This document shows positions 16,072-23,455 of a stretch of DNA of 64,000 nucleotides, in pieces. A model generated the notes under the pieces. That model was not told the origin of the DNA, did not search any database, and saw only the letters and a program-made list of their open reading frames with translations. Every line of letters starts with the position of its first letter. The first letter of the stretch is position 1. This DNA comes from CAVVAL01 sp963742725 (lineage in GTDB: Bacteria; Actinomycetota; Actinomycetes; Mycobacteriales; Cryptosporangiaceae), in the NCBI GenBank assembly GCA_963742725.1, contig CAVUMX010000003.1, forward strand, positions 682,001 to 746,000, read 5' to 3'. The position numbers and the translations under genes were made by a program.

Positions 16072-17173
16072 CTGACTCGGCCACCAGTTCGCGGGTCACC
16101 GCGACGAGGTCGCCGCCGGTCTGTTCCATCCGGGTGCGCTGGTCGCGCGACGACGACCCGTCGAGCAGTACCCGTCCGGCCAGCTCGGCGACCACGGTCC
16201 ACTCGCCGTGCTCCTCCAGATCCGGGCGCAGATACCGCAGGAACCGGTGGACGACGTCCGCCGCCGGCCGCAGTTCGCGATCGATCGGGTCGAACAGCAG
16301 CTCGTCCAGCCCGTGCCGCGCGGCACGCCAGCGGGCGGCGCGCACCACCTCCGGCCGCATCTCCGGCACCGGCTCGCCCGCCCGCGCCTCCCGGACGAGC
16401 GTCCGCACCAGGCTCCGCGCCAGCCCGGCGTGCAGGACGGCGTCATCCACGCGCGGGCACACGTCCGCCACCCGGAACTCCAGCGTCGGGTACCGCGCCG
16501 ACGGGCGGACGTCCCAGTACAGGTACGAGCTGTCCTCGATCACGCCGGCGCGGACGAGCTGGTCGACGAGCGCGTCGTAGCCGGCCTGGTCGCCGAGCGG
16601 ATCGGGCGGTCCGGTCATCGCCCACCGTCCGAACCAGACCGTCCGGAAGCTGGCGTAGCTCGTGTCGAGCCCCTCCCAGAACGGCGAGCTGCCGGTGAGC
16701 GCGAGCAGGGGAGCGAGCCAGGGCCGGGCGCGGTCCATCACTGTGACGGCGGTGTCCGCGTCCGGCACGGCAACGTGGACGTGACAGCCGGCGATGCCCT
16801 GCTGGATCGCGAGCACGCCCCACTGCTCCAGGAGCCTCAGGTACCGGACGGTCAAGGTCAGCCGCATGTCCGCCACCTGCGCGAACGGATGGGTGCCGGC
16901 GGCGAGTATCCGGCAGCCGCGCTCCTGGGCGGCATCGTCGGCGGCGTGGCGGGCGGCCACGAGCCGGCACCGGACGTCGTCCAGTGTGGTGCAGATCGGC
17001 GTGGCGATCTCGATCAACGTGCTGCTGATCTCGGACGACGCCGTACCGTTCGCGCCGAGACGTTCCTGGGTGGGTGCCACCATCTCGGTCTCCGGGCGCA
17101 ACGCGAACGTGCCGGCGTCGACGAGGTGGTACTCCTCCTCGACGCCGACCGTGACCGTTGAGCCCGATGCCAT
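16061..17173 (-). CDS. YbdK-type carboxylate-amine ligase (GCS2 family)
   Basis: 370 residues. Belongs to the glutamate-cysteine ligase family 2 (ATP-grasp-unrelated carboxylate-amine ligases): TVGVEEEYHLVDAGT at the N-terminus, SSEISSTLIEIATPIC near 45, GCHVHVAVPD near 140, RPSARYPTLEFRVADVCP near 230. Family members ligate glutamate with cysteine or a related amine with ATP; the physiological substrate of YbdK-type enzymes is often unknown. No mycothiol or ergothioneine gene is adjacent. Convergent with the Cys-rich regulator, overlapping it by 11 bases. Confidence 0.88.
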   Translation of the reverse strand: MASGSTVTVGVEEEYHLVDAGTFALRPETEMVAPTQERLGANGTASSEISSTLIEIATPICTTLDDVRCRLVAARHAADDAAQERGCRILAAGTHPFAQVADMRLTLTVRYLRLLEQWGVLAIQQGIAGCHVHVAVPDADTAVTVMDRARPWLAPLLALTGSSPFWEGLDTSYASFRTVWFGRWAMTGPPDPLGDQAGYDALVDQLVRAGVIEDSSYLYWDVRPSARYPTLEFRVADVCPRVDDAVLHAGLARSLVRTLVREARAGEPVPEMRPEVVRAARWRAARHGLDELLFDPIDRELRPAADVVHRFLRYLRPDLEEHGEWTVVAELAGRVLLDGSSSRDQRTRMEQTGGDLVAVTRELVAESARE

Positions 17174-17221
17174 CGGCCACCTCGTCCGTCGTCGCCGCCC
17201 TGGGACTACCCGCGCGCGGCT

Positions 17222-17277
17222 CCGCCTACACCCAGCCGCCTACACCCAGCCGCCTACATCCAGCCGCCTACGCCCAG
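17222..17277. repeat. Four tandem 14-bp repeats at the 3' end of the VOC gene
   Basis: Four head-to-tail copies of CCGCCTACACCCAG (17222-17235, 17236-17249, 17250-17263, 17264-17277), the last two each with one base change. The rightmost copy contains the stop codon (CTA on the plus strand at 17268-17270) and last codons of the VOC gene, so the gene's 3' end has been duplicated outward three times, giving repeated TAG triplets. Confidence 0.85.
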
Positions 17278-17693
17278 TCGGCGACCGGCTCGCCGGGGCG
17301 GTGCGTGCCGAACGTCCACTCGAAGCCTTCGGGGTCGACGACCCGGCAGCGGTAGTTGCCCCACTCCGTGGCCTCCGGCGCCCAGACCCCGGTCGCGCCG
17401 GCGCCGAGTGCGCGGGGGTAGATCGCGTCCACGTCGGACTCGTCGGCGACCGTGATGTAGACGCCGGACCCGACGGTGTCGCCCTTGCGCGGCGGGCGCT
17501 CGTAGCCGTCGTGGTCGCTGAACACGATGACGACGGCGTCGCCCATCCGGAGTTCGGCATGGGCGACGCCGTCGCGATCGTCGGGGAACTGCATGGTGGG
17601 CTCGAACCCGAACGCCTTGCCGAGCCAGTCGATGGCGGCCTGGGCGTCGCGGTAGCCGAAGTAGGCGAACAGGGCTGCTGGTGTCGTCGTCAT
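17268..17693 (-). CDS. VOC/glyoxalase-fold protein
   Basis: 141 residues with the paired beta-alpha-beta-beta-beta halves of the VOC superfamily: LFAYFGYRDAQAAIDWLGKAFGF, HAELRMGDAVVIV, VYITVADESDVDAIYPRAL, YRCRVVDPEGFEWTF. Resembles the glyoxalase/bleomycin-resistance-like PhnB-type group. The ATG at 17693 was chosen; a longer frame runs into the epoxide-hydrolase-like gene 25 bases upstream, so the pair form an operon under the divergent TetR. Function unknown. Confidence 0.85.
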   Translation of the reverse strand: MTTTPAALFAYFGYRDAQAAIDWLGKAFGFEPTMQFPDDRDGVAHAELRMGDAVVIVFSDHDGYERPPRKGDTVGSGVYITVADESDVDAIYPRALGAGATGVWAPEATEWGNYRCRVVDPEGFEWTFGTHRPGEPVADWA

Positions 17694-17718
17694 AGAGCGA
17701 GCATGGCCTGCCCAGCGG

Positions 17719-18852
17719 TCAGTTCTTGACCTCAATCCCGGAGAAGAAGGTGCGGAGGTCGTCGGAGAACGCGGCGGGCTGCTCCAGGGCGAGGAAGTTG
17801 CCGCCGCGCTCGAACTCGGTCCAGTGGGTGACCACGCTGTCGCGCTCGGCGAAGCGGCGGATCGTGACGTCGGTGTGCCTCGCGAGCGCGATGCCGGTCG
17901 GCACGGTGCTCCGCTCCTTCGGCGCCCAGGCGCTCGGGTCGTGGGCGGCCTCGTAGTACAGGTTCGCGGACGAGCCGGCGGTGCCGGTGAACCAGTACAG
18001 GCTGACGTTGGTCAGCAGGTTGTCGCGGCCGACGGCGTCCTCGGGCAGTTCGGCGGCCGGGTCCGTCCACTCCTTGAACTTCTCGACGATCCAGGCGAGC
18101 TGGCCGACGGGAGAGTCGTGCAGGCCGTACGCGACGGTCTGCGGACGGGTCGACTGGACGATGTTGAAGCCCATCATGTCGTCGCGGAAGTGCTGGAGCC
18201 GGCCGAGCCGCTCCTGCTCGGCGTCGGTGAGGCCGGCGAAGTCGGACGGGTCGTCCGACGGGAACGTCACGAGCCCGTTGACGTGGACGCCGATCACGCG
18301 GTCCGGCGCCTGGCGGCCCATCTCCACGGCGACCCACGCGCCGCCGCCGGTGCCCTGCACGCCGTACCGCTCGTAACCGAGTCGCGCCATGACCTCGCCG
18401 AACGCGCTCGCGATGCGGCCGGTGCCCCAGCCGGGCGCGGCCAGCGGACCGGAGAACGCCACGCCCGGCGTGTTGGTGAGGACGAGGTGGAAGTCGCGGG
18501 TCAGCGGCTCGACGATCTCCAGGAACATCGCATACGACGCCGGCCAGTCGTGCGTGAACAGCAGCGGCGTGGCGTCCGGGTTCTCGGAGCGGACGTGCGC
18601 GAAGTGGATCGTCTGCCCGTCGACCTCGGTGGTGAACTGCGGCAGCGCGTTGAGCCGGGCCTCCGCCGCGCGCCAGTCGAACTTCTCGGCCCAGTAGGTG
18701 GCCAGTTCCTTGAGGTAGTCGACCGGGACGCCGCGGGCCCAGCCCTGGCCCGGGATCTCGCCGCTCCAGCGGGTGCGGCGGAGGCGGTCACGCAGGTCGT
18801 CGACCTCGGCCTGGGAGATCTCGACGCGGAACGGGCGGATGTCGGTGCTCAT
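17719..18852 (-). CDS. Epoxide-hydrolase-fold protein lacking catalytic residues
   Basis: 377 residues, full length for the epoxide hydrolase family with N-terminal EHN domain (FRVEISQAEVDDLRDRL, WSGEIPGQGW). The alpha/beta-hydrolase core is well conserved in sequence (LTRDFHLVLTNTPGVAFSGP, FGEVMARLGYERYGVQG, VTHWTEFERGG), but the functional sites differ: the nucleophile motif, normally QGGDWG, reads QGTGGG (Asp to Gly); the oxyanion HGxP motif reads HDWP; the catalytic His of GGHF is Asn (GGNF). The frame is intact, so this looks like a maintained pseudoenzyme rather than a decayed gene. It is controlled by a divergent TetR with clear operators and followed by a VOC protein. A ligand-binding or altered hydrolytic role is possible. 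Confidence 0.85.
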   Translation of the reverse strand: MSTDIRPFRVEISQAEVDDLRDRLRRTRWSGEIPGQGWARGVPVDYLKELATYWAEKFDWRAAEARLNALPQFTTEVDGQTIHFAHVRSENPDATPLLFTHDWPASYAMFLEIVEPLTRDFHLVLTNTPGVAFSGPLAAPGWGTGRIASAFGEVMARLGYERYGVQGTGGGAWVAVEMGRQAPDRVIGVHVNGLVTFPSDDPSDFAGLTDAEQERLGRLQHFRDDMMGFNIVQSTRPQTVAYGLHDSPVGQLAWIVEKFKEWTDPAAELPEDAVGRDNLLTNVSLYWFTGTAGSSANLYYEAAHDPSAWAPKERSTVPTGIALARHTDVTIRRFAERDSVVTHWTEFERGGNFLALEQPAAFSDDLRTFFSGIEVKN

Positions 18853-18870
18853 GGCCTCGGCCTCTCGGTA

Positions 18871-18922
18871 GAACGGAATCTTTCGTTCCGTTCAAATATA
18901 GCAGAGCGGAACGATCCGTTCC
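18871..18922. promoter_or_regulatory. Two palindromic TetR operator candidates
   Basis: GAACGGAA (18871-18878) with TTCCGTTC (18886-18893), and GGAACG-ATC-CGTTCC (18908-18922), all within the 87 bases between the divergent epoxide-hydrolase-like and TetR starts. Both share GGAACG/CGTTCC half-sites, as expected for two binding sites of the adjacent TetR regulator controlling both directions. Confidence 0.8.
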
Positions 18923-18939
18923 AGTGCTAGATTACGCAA

Positions 18940-19575
18940 ATGCCGAAGCTCTCCGGGCGCCGCCAGCAGGCGGCGCGGAACGACGAGATGATCCTGGCCG
19001 CCGCGCGAGACGTGTTCCTCGCCGACCCGAAGGCGCCGATCTCGGCGGTCGCCGAACGGGCCGGCGTGGGGATCAGCGCGCTGTACCGCCGGTACGCAGG
19101 CAAGGAGGACCTGCTGCGGCAGCTGTGCCACGACGGCCTGCGCCGGTTCGTCGTCGAGGCCGAAGCGGCGGCCGACGAACCCGACGACTGGGCGGCGTTC
19201 GCGGGGTTCCTCCGGCGGGTCGTCGACGCCGACGTGCACTCGCTGACCGTCCACCTGGCGGGCACGTTCACGCCGACGCCGGAGATGCACGGCGACTCCG
19301 AACGCGCGGACGACCTGGTCGTGGACCTGGTCGAGCGGGCGCGGGCGAGCGGGCGGTTGCGGCGCGACGTCGTGACGCAGGACGTCGGCCTGCTGCTGGA
19401 GGGGTGCGCGGCCGTGCGGCTGCCGGACCCGGAACGGACCAGACAGCTGCGGCGCCGGTACCTCGCCATCCTGCTGGACGGCCTGGCGACCGACGCCGAG
19501 CCGCTACCGGGCCCCGCCCCCGGGCCCGGCGAACTGGCCTGGCGCTGGCACCGCCAGGGCGCGCCCAGCAACTGA
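18940..19575 (+). CDS. TetR-family transcriptional regulator
   Basis: 211 residues. N-terminal helix-turn-helix (residues about 14-60; ILAAARDVFLADP, ISAVAERAGVGISALYRRYAGKEDLL) and an unconserved ligand-binding C-terminal domain ending in a Pro/Gly-rich tail. Divergent from the epoxide-hydrolase-like/VOC operon, with two palindromes between, so it most likely represses that operon and itself. The 14-base palindrome CACCGACGTCGGTG directly after its stop may help termination before the convergent dehydrogenase-like gene. Confidence 0.93.
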   Translation: MPKLSGRRQQAARNDEMILAAARDVFLADPKAPISAVAERAGVGISALYRRYAGKEDLLRQLCHDGLRRFVVEAEAAADEPDDWAAFAGFLRRVVDADVHSLTVHLAGTFTPTPEMHGDSERADDLVVDLVERARASGRLRRDVVTQDVGLLLEGCAAVRLPDPERTRQLRRRYLAILLDGLATDAEPLPGPAPGPGELAWRWHRQGAPSN

Positions 19576-19610
19576 CACCGACGTCGGTGACACCGGTGTT
19601 GGTACGCCGG

Positions 19611-20753
19611 TCAGTGGTGTGCGTGCGGGTAGACCGGTGAACGGTCCTGGAAGGACAGCACGCTCTCGTTGCGGATGGTCCCGTCGCGGATCTCGATCGC
19701 CCGCCGGATCGTCTCGTTGGCCTCCCACGCGTCCGGACCGGTGAGGATCGCGCGGAGGTACGGGAGCAGCGCCTCGCTGATCTCCCAGGTGGCCGAGTCC
19801 CACAGGTAGGACGGGCTGTGGTCGACGCCGTAGTAGCGGACGTTGTCGCCGACGACGAAGGTCGGTTCCGTGAACGTCGTGGGCCGCGCCCAGGTGAAGC
19901 CCATCGCCTCGTCGCAGGAGACGTCGACGATGAGGGTGCCGGGCGTGAGCGTGCCGAGGTCGTCCTCGTTGAGGAAGATCAGCGGCGACGCGGTGTCCTG
20001 GAGTACGCAGTTCACGATGATGTCGTGCTCGGCGAGGAACCCGGCCAGTGGCACGCGGCCCTGGTCCGACAGCACGTGGCTGCGGCGCGGGTCGGCGTCG
20101 TCATGGTCGAAGTGCACCATGCGCGCGGAGTGGATCGGCGAGGCGACCGCGGTGACGCCCCGACCGGTCAGGACGTTGACCTCGTGCACCCCGTGCGCGT
20201 TCAGCGCGGTGACGGCGCCACGGGCCGTCGCCCCGAAGCCGATCACGACCGCGCGCAGCCTGCGTCCGTAGTCGCCCGTCGATCCGATGAGCTCCAGGGC
20301 GTGCAGCACCGAGCAGTAGCCGGCCAGCTCGTTGTTCTTGTGGAAGACGTGCAGGTTGAACGAGCCGTCCGTGGTCCAGTGGTTCATCGCCTCGAACGCG
20401 ATGAGCGTCAGCCGCCGGTCGATCGCCAGCTGGGTGAGCTTCTCGTCCTGGACGCAGTGCGGCCAGCCCCACAGCACCTGCCCCTCGCGCAACTCGGCCA
20501 GGTCCTCGTGCTGCGGCTTCGGCAGCAGGATGACGTCGCACCCGGCGACGAGCTGCTCGCGGGTCCGCAGCCCGGCGACGGATCGCGCCAGTTGCTCGTC
20601 GGGAACGCCGAAGTGGTCCCCGTAGCCGTGTTCGAGGTAGATGCGCGACCGGAGATCGGCGTCGATCCGCTCGAAGTGCGACGGGTGGATCGGTAGGCGG
20701 TGCTCGTTCTCCTTACGGGACCGCGACGGGATCCCGAGACTGAGCTGGTTCAA
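19611..20753 (-). CDS. N5-(carboxyethyl)ornithine synthase / alanine dehydrogenase-family enzyme
   Basis: 380 residues. Resembles the alanine dehydrogenase/N5-(carboxyethyl)ornithine synthase group, NAD(P)H enzymes that reductively couple pyruvate or a similar keto acid to an amino group. Seen: N-terminal IPSRSRKENEHRLPIHP and YLEHGYGDHFG, LREGQVLWGWPH near 92, Rossmann segment AVVIGFGATARGAVTAL near 168, LIVDVSCDEAMGF near 275, and YYGVDHSPSYLWDSAT near 305. The TTG start (AAAGG seven bases upstream) fits the homologues' N-terminus. Divergent from the desaturase. The exact substrate cannot be assigned. Confidence 0.78.
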   Translation of the reverse strand: MNQLSLGIPSRSRKENEHRLPIHPSHFERIDADLRSRIYLEHGYGDHFGVPDEQLARSVAGLRTREQLVAGCDVILLPKPQHEDLAELREGQVLWGWPHCVQDEKLTQLAIDRRLTLIAFEAMNHWTTDGSFNLHVFHKNNELAGYCSVLHALELIGSTGDYGRRLRAVVIGFGATARGAVTALNAHGVHEVNVLTGRGVTAVASPIHSARMVHFDHDDADPRRSHVLSDQGRVPLAGFLAEHDIIVNCVLQDTASPLIFLNEDDLGTLTPGTLIVDVSCDEAMGFTWARPTTFTEPTFVVGDNVRYYGVDHSPSYLWDSATWEISEALLPYLRAILTGPDAWEANETIRRAIEIRDGTIRNESVLSFQDRSPVYPHAHH

Positions 20754-20924
20754 CAGGTGCCTTTCGGCTGGGCCGGAGTGGCTGGCACCTCAGAACGGGC
20801 AATGTCATCGTGTCCGGATACCCGGAGCCTACGCCCGTGCCGCCTCCCGGCCCAGGCGTAGACTTGGCCGCAGCGGAGCCCTGGACCCCGGCGACGTGTC
20901 GAGCATCGACCGTCGGGAGGGCCC

Positions 20925-21941
20925 ATGAGCACCATCGATACGCGTCGCGGCAGCGACTACGCCCAACTGTTGGCGCGGGTACGGCAGGCGGGCCTGCTGG
21001 AGCGGCGCCCGGTCTACTACACCGTCAAGATCGCCGGCAACGCGCTGCTGTTCGCCGCCGGCTGGACGGCGTTCGTCCTGCTCGGCCAGTCCTGGTGGCA
21101 GCTGCTCACCGCGGCGTACCTGGCGGTCGTCTTCACCCAGACCGGCTTTCTCGGCCACGACGCCGGGCACAGGCAGATCTTCCGCACCCGGCGGGCCAAC
21201 ACCCTGGCGGGGCTCGCGCACGGCAACCTGGCGGTCGGTCTGGCCTTCGGCTGGTGGGTCGACAAGCACCACCGCCACCACGCCCACCCCAACCAGGAGG
21301 GCCTCGACCCCGACATCTCCGGCGAGAGCATCGTGTTCACCGAAGCGCAGGCGCGCGGGAGGCGCGGCGCGGGCCGGTTCGTCGCGCGTCACCAGGCGGC
21401 GCTGCTCTTCCCGATGCTCCTGCTGGAGGCCGTGGCACTGCACGTGGTGAGCGTCCAGGCGGTGGCCAGGGCCGGCTACCGCGATCGTGGCCGGGAGGCC
21501 GTGCTGCTCGGCCTGCACGCCGCCGCCTACCTCACCGCCGTGATCCTGGTGCTGTCGCCGTTGCAGGCGGTGGCCTTCGTCGTCGTGCAGCAGGGCCTGT
21601 TCGGGCTTTACCTCGGCCTGGCCTTCGCGCCGAACCACAAGGGCATGCCGATCCTCTCCGCGGACGACGGCAGCGACTTCCTGCGTCGGCAGGTGCTGAC
21701 CTCCCGCAACGTCCGCGGCAGCCGCGCGGTCGACTTCCTGCTGGGCGGGCTCAACTACCAGATCGAGCATCACCTGTTCCCGAGCATGCCCCGCCCGTCG
21801 CTACGCCGTGCCCAGCCCCTCGTCCGCGCCCACTGCCTCGAACACGGCCTGCCGTACACCGAGACCAGCCTGCTCGACTCCTACCGCCAGGCGCTGAGTC
21901 ACCTGCACACCGTGGGCCGCAGTGGTCGAACGGAGCGGTGA
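20925..21941 (+). CDS. Membrane acyl-lipid fatty acid desaturase
   Basis: 338 residues. Di-iron membrane desaturase with the three His boxes: HDAGH near residue 83, HHRHHAH near 122, and QIEHH near 282. The last His box has Gln in first place, as in front-end (delta-5/6-like) and related acyl-lipid desaturases. Four or more hydrophobic helices flank them (LLFAAGWTAFVLL, LLTAAYLAVVF, LLFPMLLLEAVAL, AVILVLSPLQAVAF). It introduces a cis double bond in membrane-lipid acyl chains. ATG follows GGGAGG. The stop is close to two downstream GAF-ANTAR regulator genes on the same strand. It could supply unsaturated acyl chains to the five-domain enzyme 15 kb away, but that is speculation. Confidence 0.9.
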   Translation: MSTIDTRRGSDYAQLLARVRQAGLLERRPVYYTVKIAGNALLFAAGWTAFVLLGQSWWQLLTAAYLAVVFTQTGFLGHDAGHRQIFRTRRANTLAGLAHGNLAVGLAFGWWVDKHHRHHAHPNQEGLDPDISGESIVFTEAQARGRRGAGRFVARHQAALLFPMLLLEAVALHVVSVQAVARAGYRDRGREAVLLGLHAAAYLTAVILVLSPLQAVAFVVVQQGLFGLYLGLAFAPNHKGMPILSADDGSDFLRRQVLTSRNVRGSRAVDFLLGGLNYQIEHHLFPSMPRPSLRRAQPLVRAHCLEHGLPYTETSLLDSYRQALSHLHTVGRSGRTER

Positions 21942-21948
21942 GGGCGTC

Positions 21949-22644
21949 GTGCGGGTCTGGGCGCGGGTGGTCGAGCAGGCTGGCGGCGCCCCGATCTCCG
22001 TGGCGCACGTGTGTGCCGCCGCTGTCGCAGGCCTGGGAGTGGACGGGGCCGCGGTGACGCTGGTGGCCGGCCCGACCGTCCGGGAGACCGTGCACGCCAC
22101 GGACCGGGTGGCCGGCGAGCTCGAGGAGTGGCAACTGGCCTTCGGCCAGGGCCCGTGCGTGGACGCGTTCGCCACCGGCGGCCCGGTCCTGGTCGTCGAC
22201 CTGGACTCGCCCGATCAGCTGGCGCGCTGGTCGGCGTTCGCCCCGGCCGCGCTGGGCAGCGGGGCCCGGGCCATGTTCGCGTTGCCCATGCTGATCGGCG
22301 CGGTCCGGCTCGGCGTGCTCGACCTGTACCGGGCCCGTCCCGGCTCCCTGGCCCCGCCCGACCTGGCCGACGCGTTGGCCTGCACCGAGATCGCGGCCGC
22401 GATGCTGCTCGATGGGACGGCTGGGCAGGACGCGGCCGACCCGACGGCCCATCAGGCCCAGGTGCACCAGGCGACAGGGATGCTCATCGCGCAGCTCGGC
22501 ACCAGAGCCGACACCGCTTTCGCGCGGCTCCGCGCCTACGCGTACGCGCACGACCGGCGGCTCGGCGACGTCGCCCGCGAGGTGGTCGAGCGGACGCTGC
22601 GTTTCGAGCGCGATCCGCCCTCGACCGGCCATGATGGCGGGTGA
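21949..22644 (+). CDS. GAF-ANTAR domain regulator 1
   Basis: About 231 residues. A GAF sensor domain (VAHVCAAAVAGLGVDGAAVTLV, WQLAFGQGPCVDAF, ALPMLIGAVRLGVLDLYR) is followed by a C-terminal ANTAR RNA-binding helix bundle (HQATGMLIAQLGTRADTAFARLRAYAYAHDRRLGDVAREVV). ANTAR proteins act as antiterminators by binding paired hairpins in nascent RNA. The GTG at 21949 has GAGGG just upstream; an earlier GTG at 21922 would overlap the desaturase by 20 bases without a ribosome site. Second in a likely desaturase-GAF-ANTAR-GAF-ANTAR transcription unit. Confidence 0.88.
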   Translation: MRVWARVVEQAGGAPISVAHVCAAAVAGLGVDGAAVTLVAGPTVRETVHATDRVAGELEEWQLAFGQGPCVDAFATGGPVLVVDLDSPDQLARWSAFAPAALGSGARAMFALPMLIGAVRLGVLDLYRARPGSLAPPDLADALACTEIAAAMLLDGTAGQDAADPTAHQAQVHQATGMLIAQLGTRADTAFARLRAYAYAHDRRLGDVAREVVERTLRFERDPPSTGHDGG

Positions 22645-22658
22645 GGGAAGGGGTGGAC

Positions 22659-23360
22659 ATGAGTGAGCGGTTGGTCGCCGAAGTGTTCGTCGAGCTGGCG
22701 GACACGCTGGTCGACGACTTCGACGTGGTGGACTTCCTCCACCAGGTGACAGTCCGGTGTGCCGACGTTCTCGGCGTGTCGGCGGCCGGTGTGCTTCTCA
22801 CCGACCAGCGCGGCGCCCTGCGCGTGGTGGCCGCCTCCACCGAACAGACCCGGCTGCTCGAACTGCTCCAGCTCCAGACCAACCAGGGGCCGTGCCCCGA
22901 GTGCTTCCACACCGGCCGGCCCGTCGCGGTCGCCGACCTGTCCGACGACACCGGTCGCTGGCCGGAGTTCGCCGCCGAAGCCCGCCAGGTGGGGTTCGCG
23001 TCCGTCCACGCCCTGCCGATGCGGCTGCGCACCGCGGTCATCGGCACCCTGAACCTGTTCGGCACGCGGCCCGGCGTCCTCGACGACGCCACCATCCGGC
23101 TGGCGCAGGCGCTCGCCGACGTGGCCACGATCGGCATCCTCCAGGCGCGCGCCATCCGCGATCGCGAGACCCTGGCGGAGCAGCTTCAGACCGCCCTCAA
23201 CAGCCGGATCATCATCGAGCAGGCCAAGGGTGTCATCGCCGAACGCCGCCAGCTCGGCATGGACCGGTCGTTCACCCTGCTCCGGGACGCCGCCCGCACC
23301 AGCAACCGCCGGCTGTCCGATCTCGCCCGCGCCATCGTCGACGGGTCGGAACCCCTCTGA
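22659..23360 (+). CDS. GAF-ANTAR domain regulator 2
   Basis: 233 residues, the same architecture as its upstream neighbour and probably an old tandem duplicate: GAF domain (FVELADTLVDDFDVVDFLHQ, TNQGPCPECFHTGRP, ALPMRLRTAVIGTLNLF) then ANTAR (IIEQAKGVIAERRQLGMDRSFTLLRDAARTSNRRLSDLARAIV). The ANTAR core is closer to consensus than in regulator 1. The ATG follows GGAAGGGG; a GTG 18 bases upstream is less likely. Sits 14 bases after regulator 1. Confidence 0.92.
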   Translation: MSERLVAEVFVELADTLVDDFDVVDFLHQVTVRCADVLGVSAAGVLLTDQRGALRVVAASTEQTRLLELLQLQTNQGPCPECFHTGRPVAVADLSDDTGRWPEFAAEARQVGFASVHALPMRLRTAVIGTLNLFGTRPGVLDDATIRLAQALADVATIGILQARAIRDRETLAEQLQTALNSRIIIEQAKGVIAERRQLGMDRSFTLLRDAARTSNRRLSDLARAIVDGSEPL

Positions 23361-23371
23361 CGGCGGTGGAT

Positions 23372-23385
23372 TTGGTCTAGACCAA
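23372..23385. promoter_or_regulatory. DasR-type (dre) operator of the GH18 gene
   Basis: Perfect 14-base palindrome TTGGTCTAGACCAA, 71 bases before the GH18 chitinase start and just after the end of the GAF-ANTAR gene. It shares TTGGTCTAGACCA with the DasR consensus ACTGGTCTAGACCACT and with the GH19 promoter in this window. Confidence 0.85.
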
Positions 23386-23455
23386 TGGGGTCCGTACCTG
23401 TCATCGTGGGGTCACCCGCTTCGTTCCCCCGCACTGACCTGCTGAGGAGAACCCC

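Noticed and set aside
6003..22000. Link between the desaturase and the oxylipin-like cluster
   Set aside because: The genes are about 14 kb apart with unrelated genes between them; only the shared theme of fatty acid unsaturation connects them.
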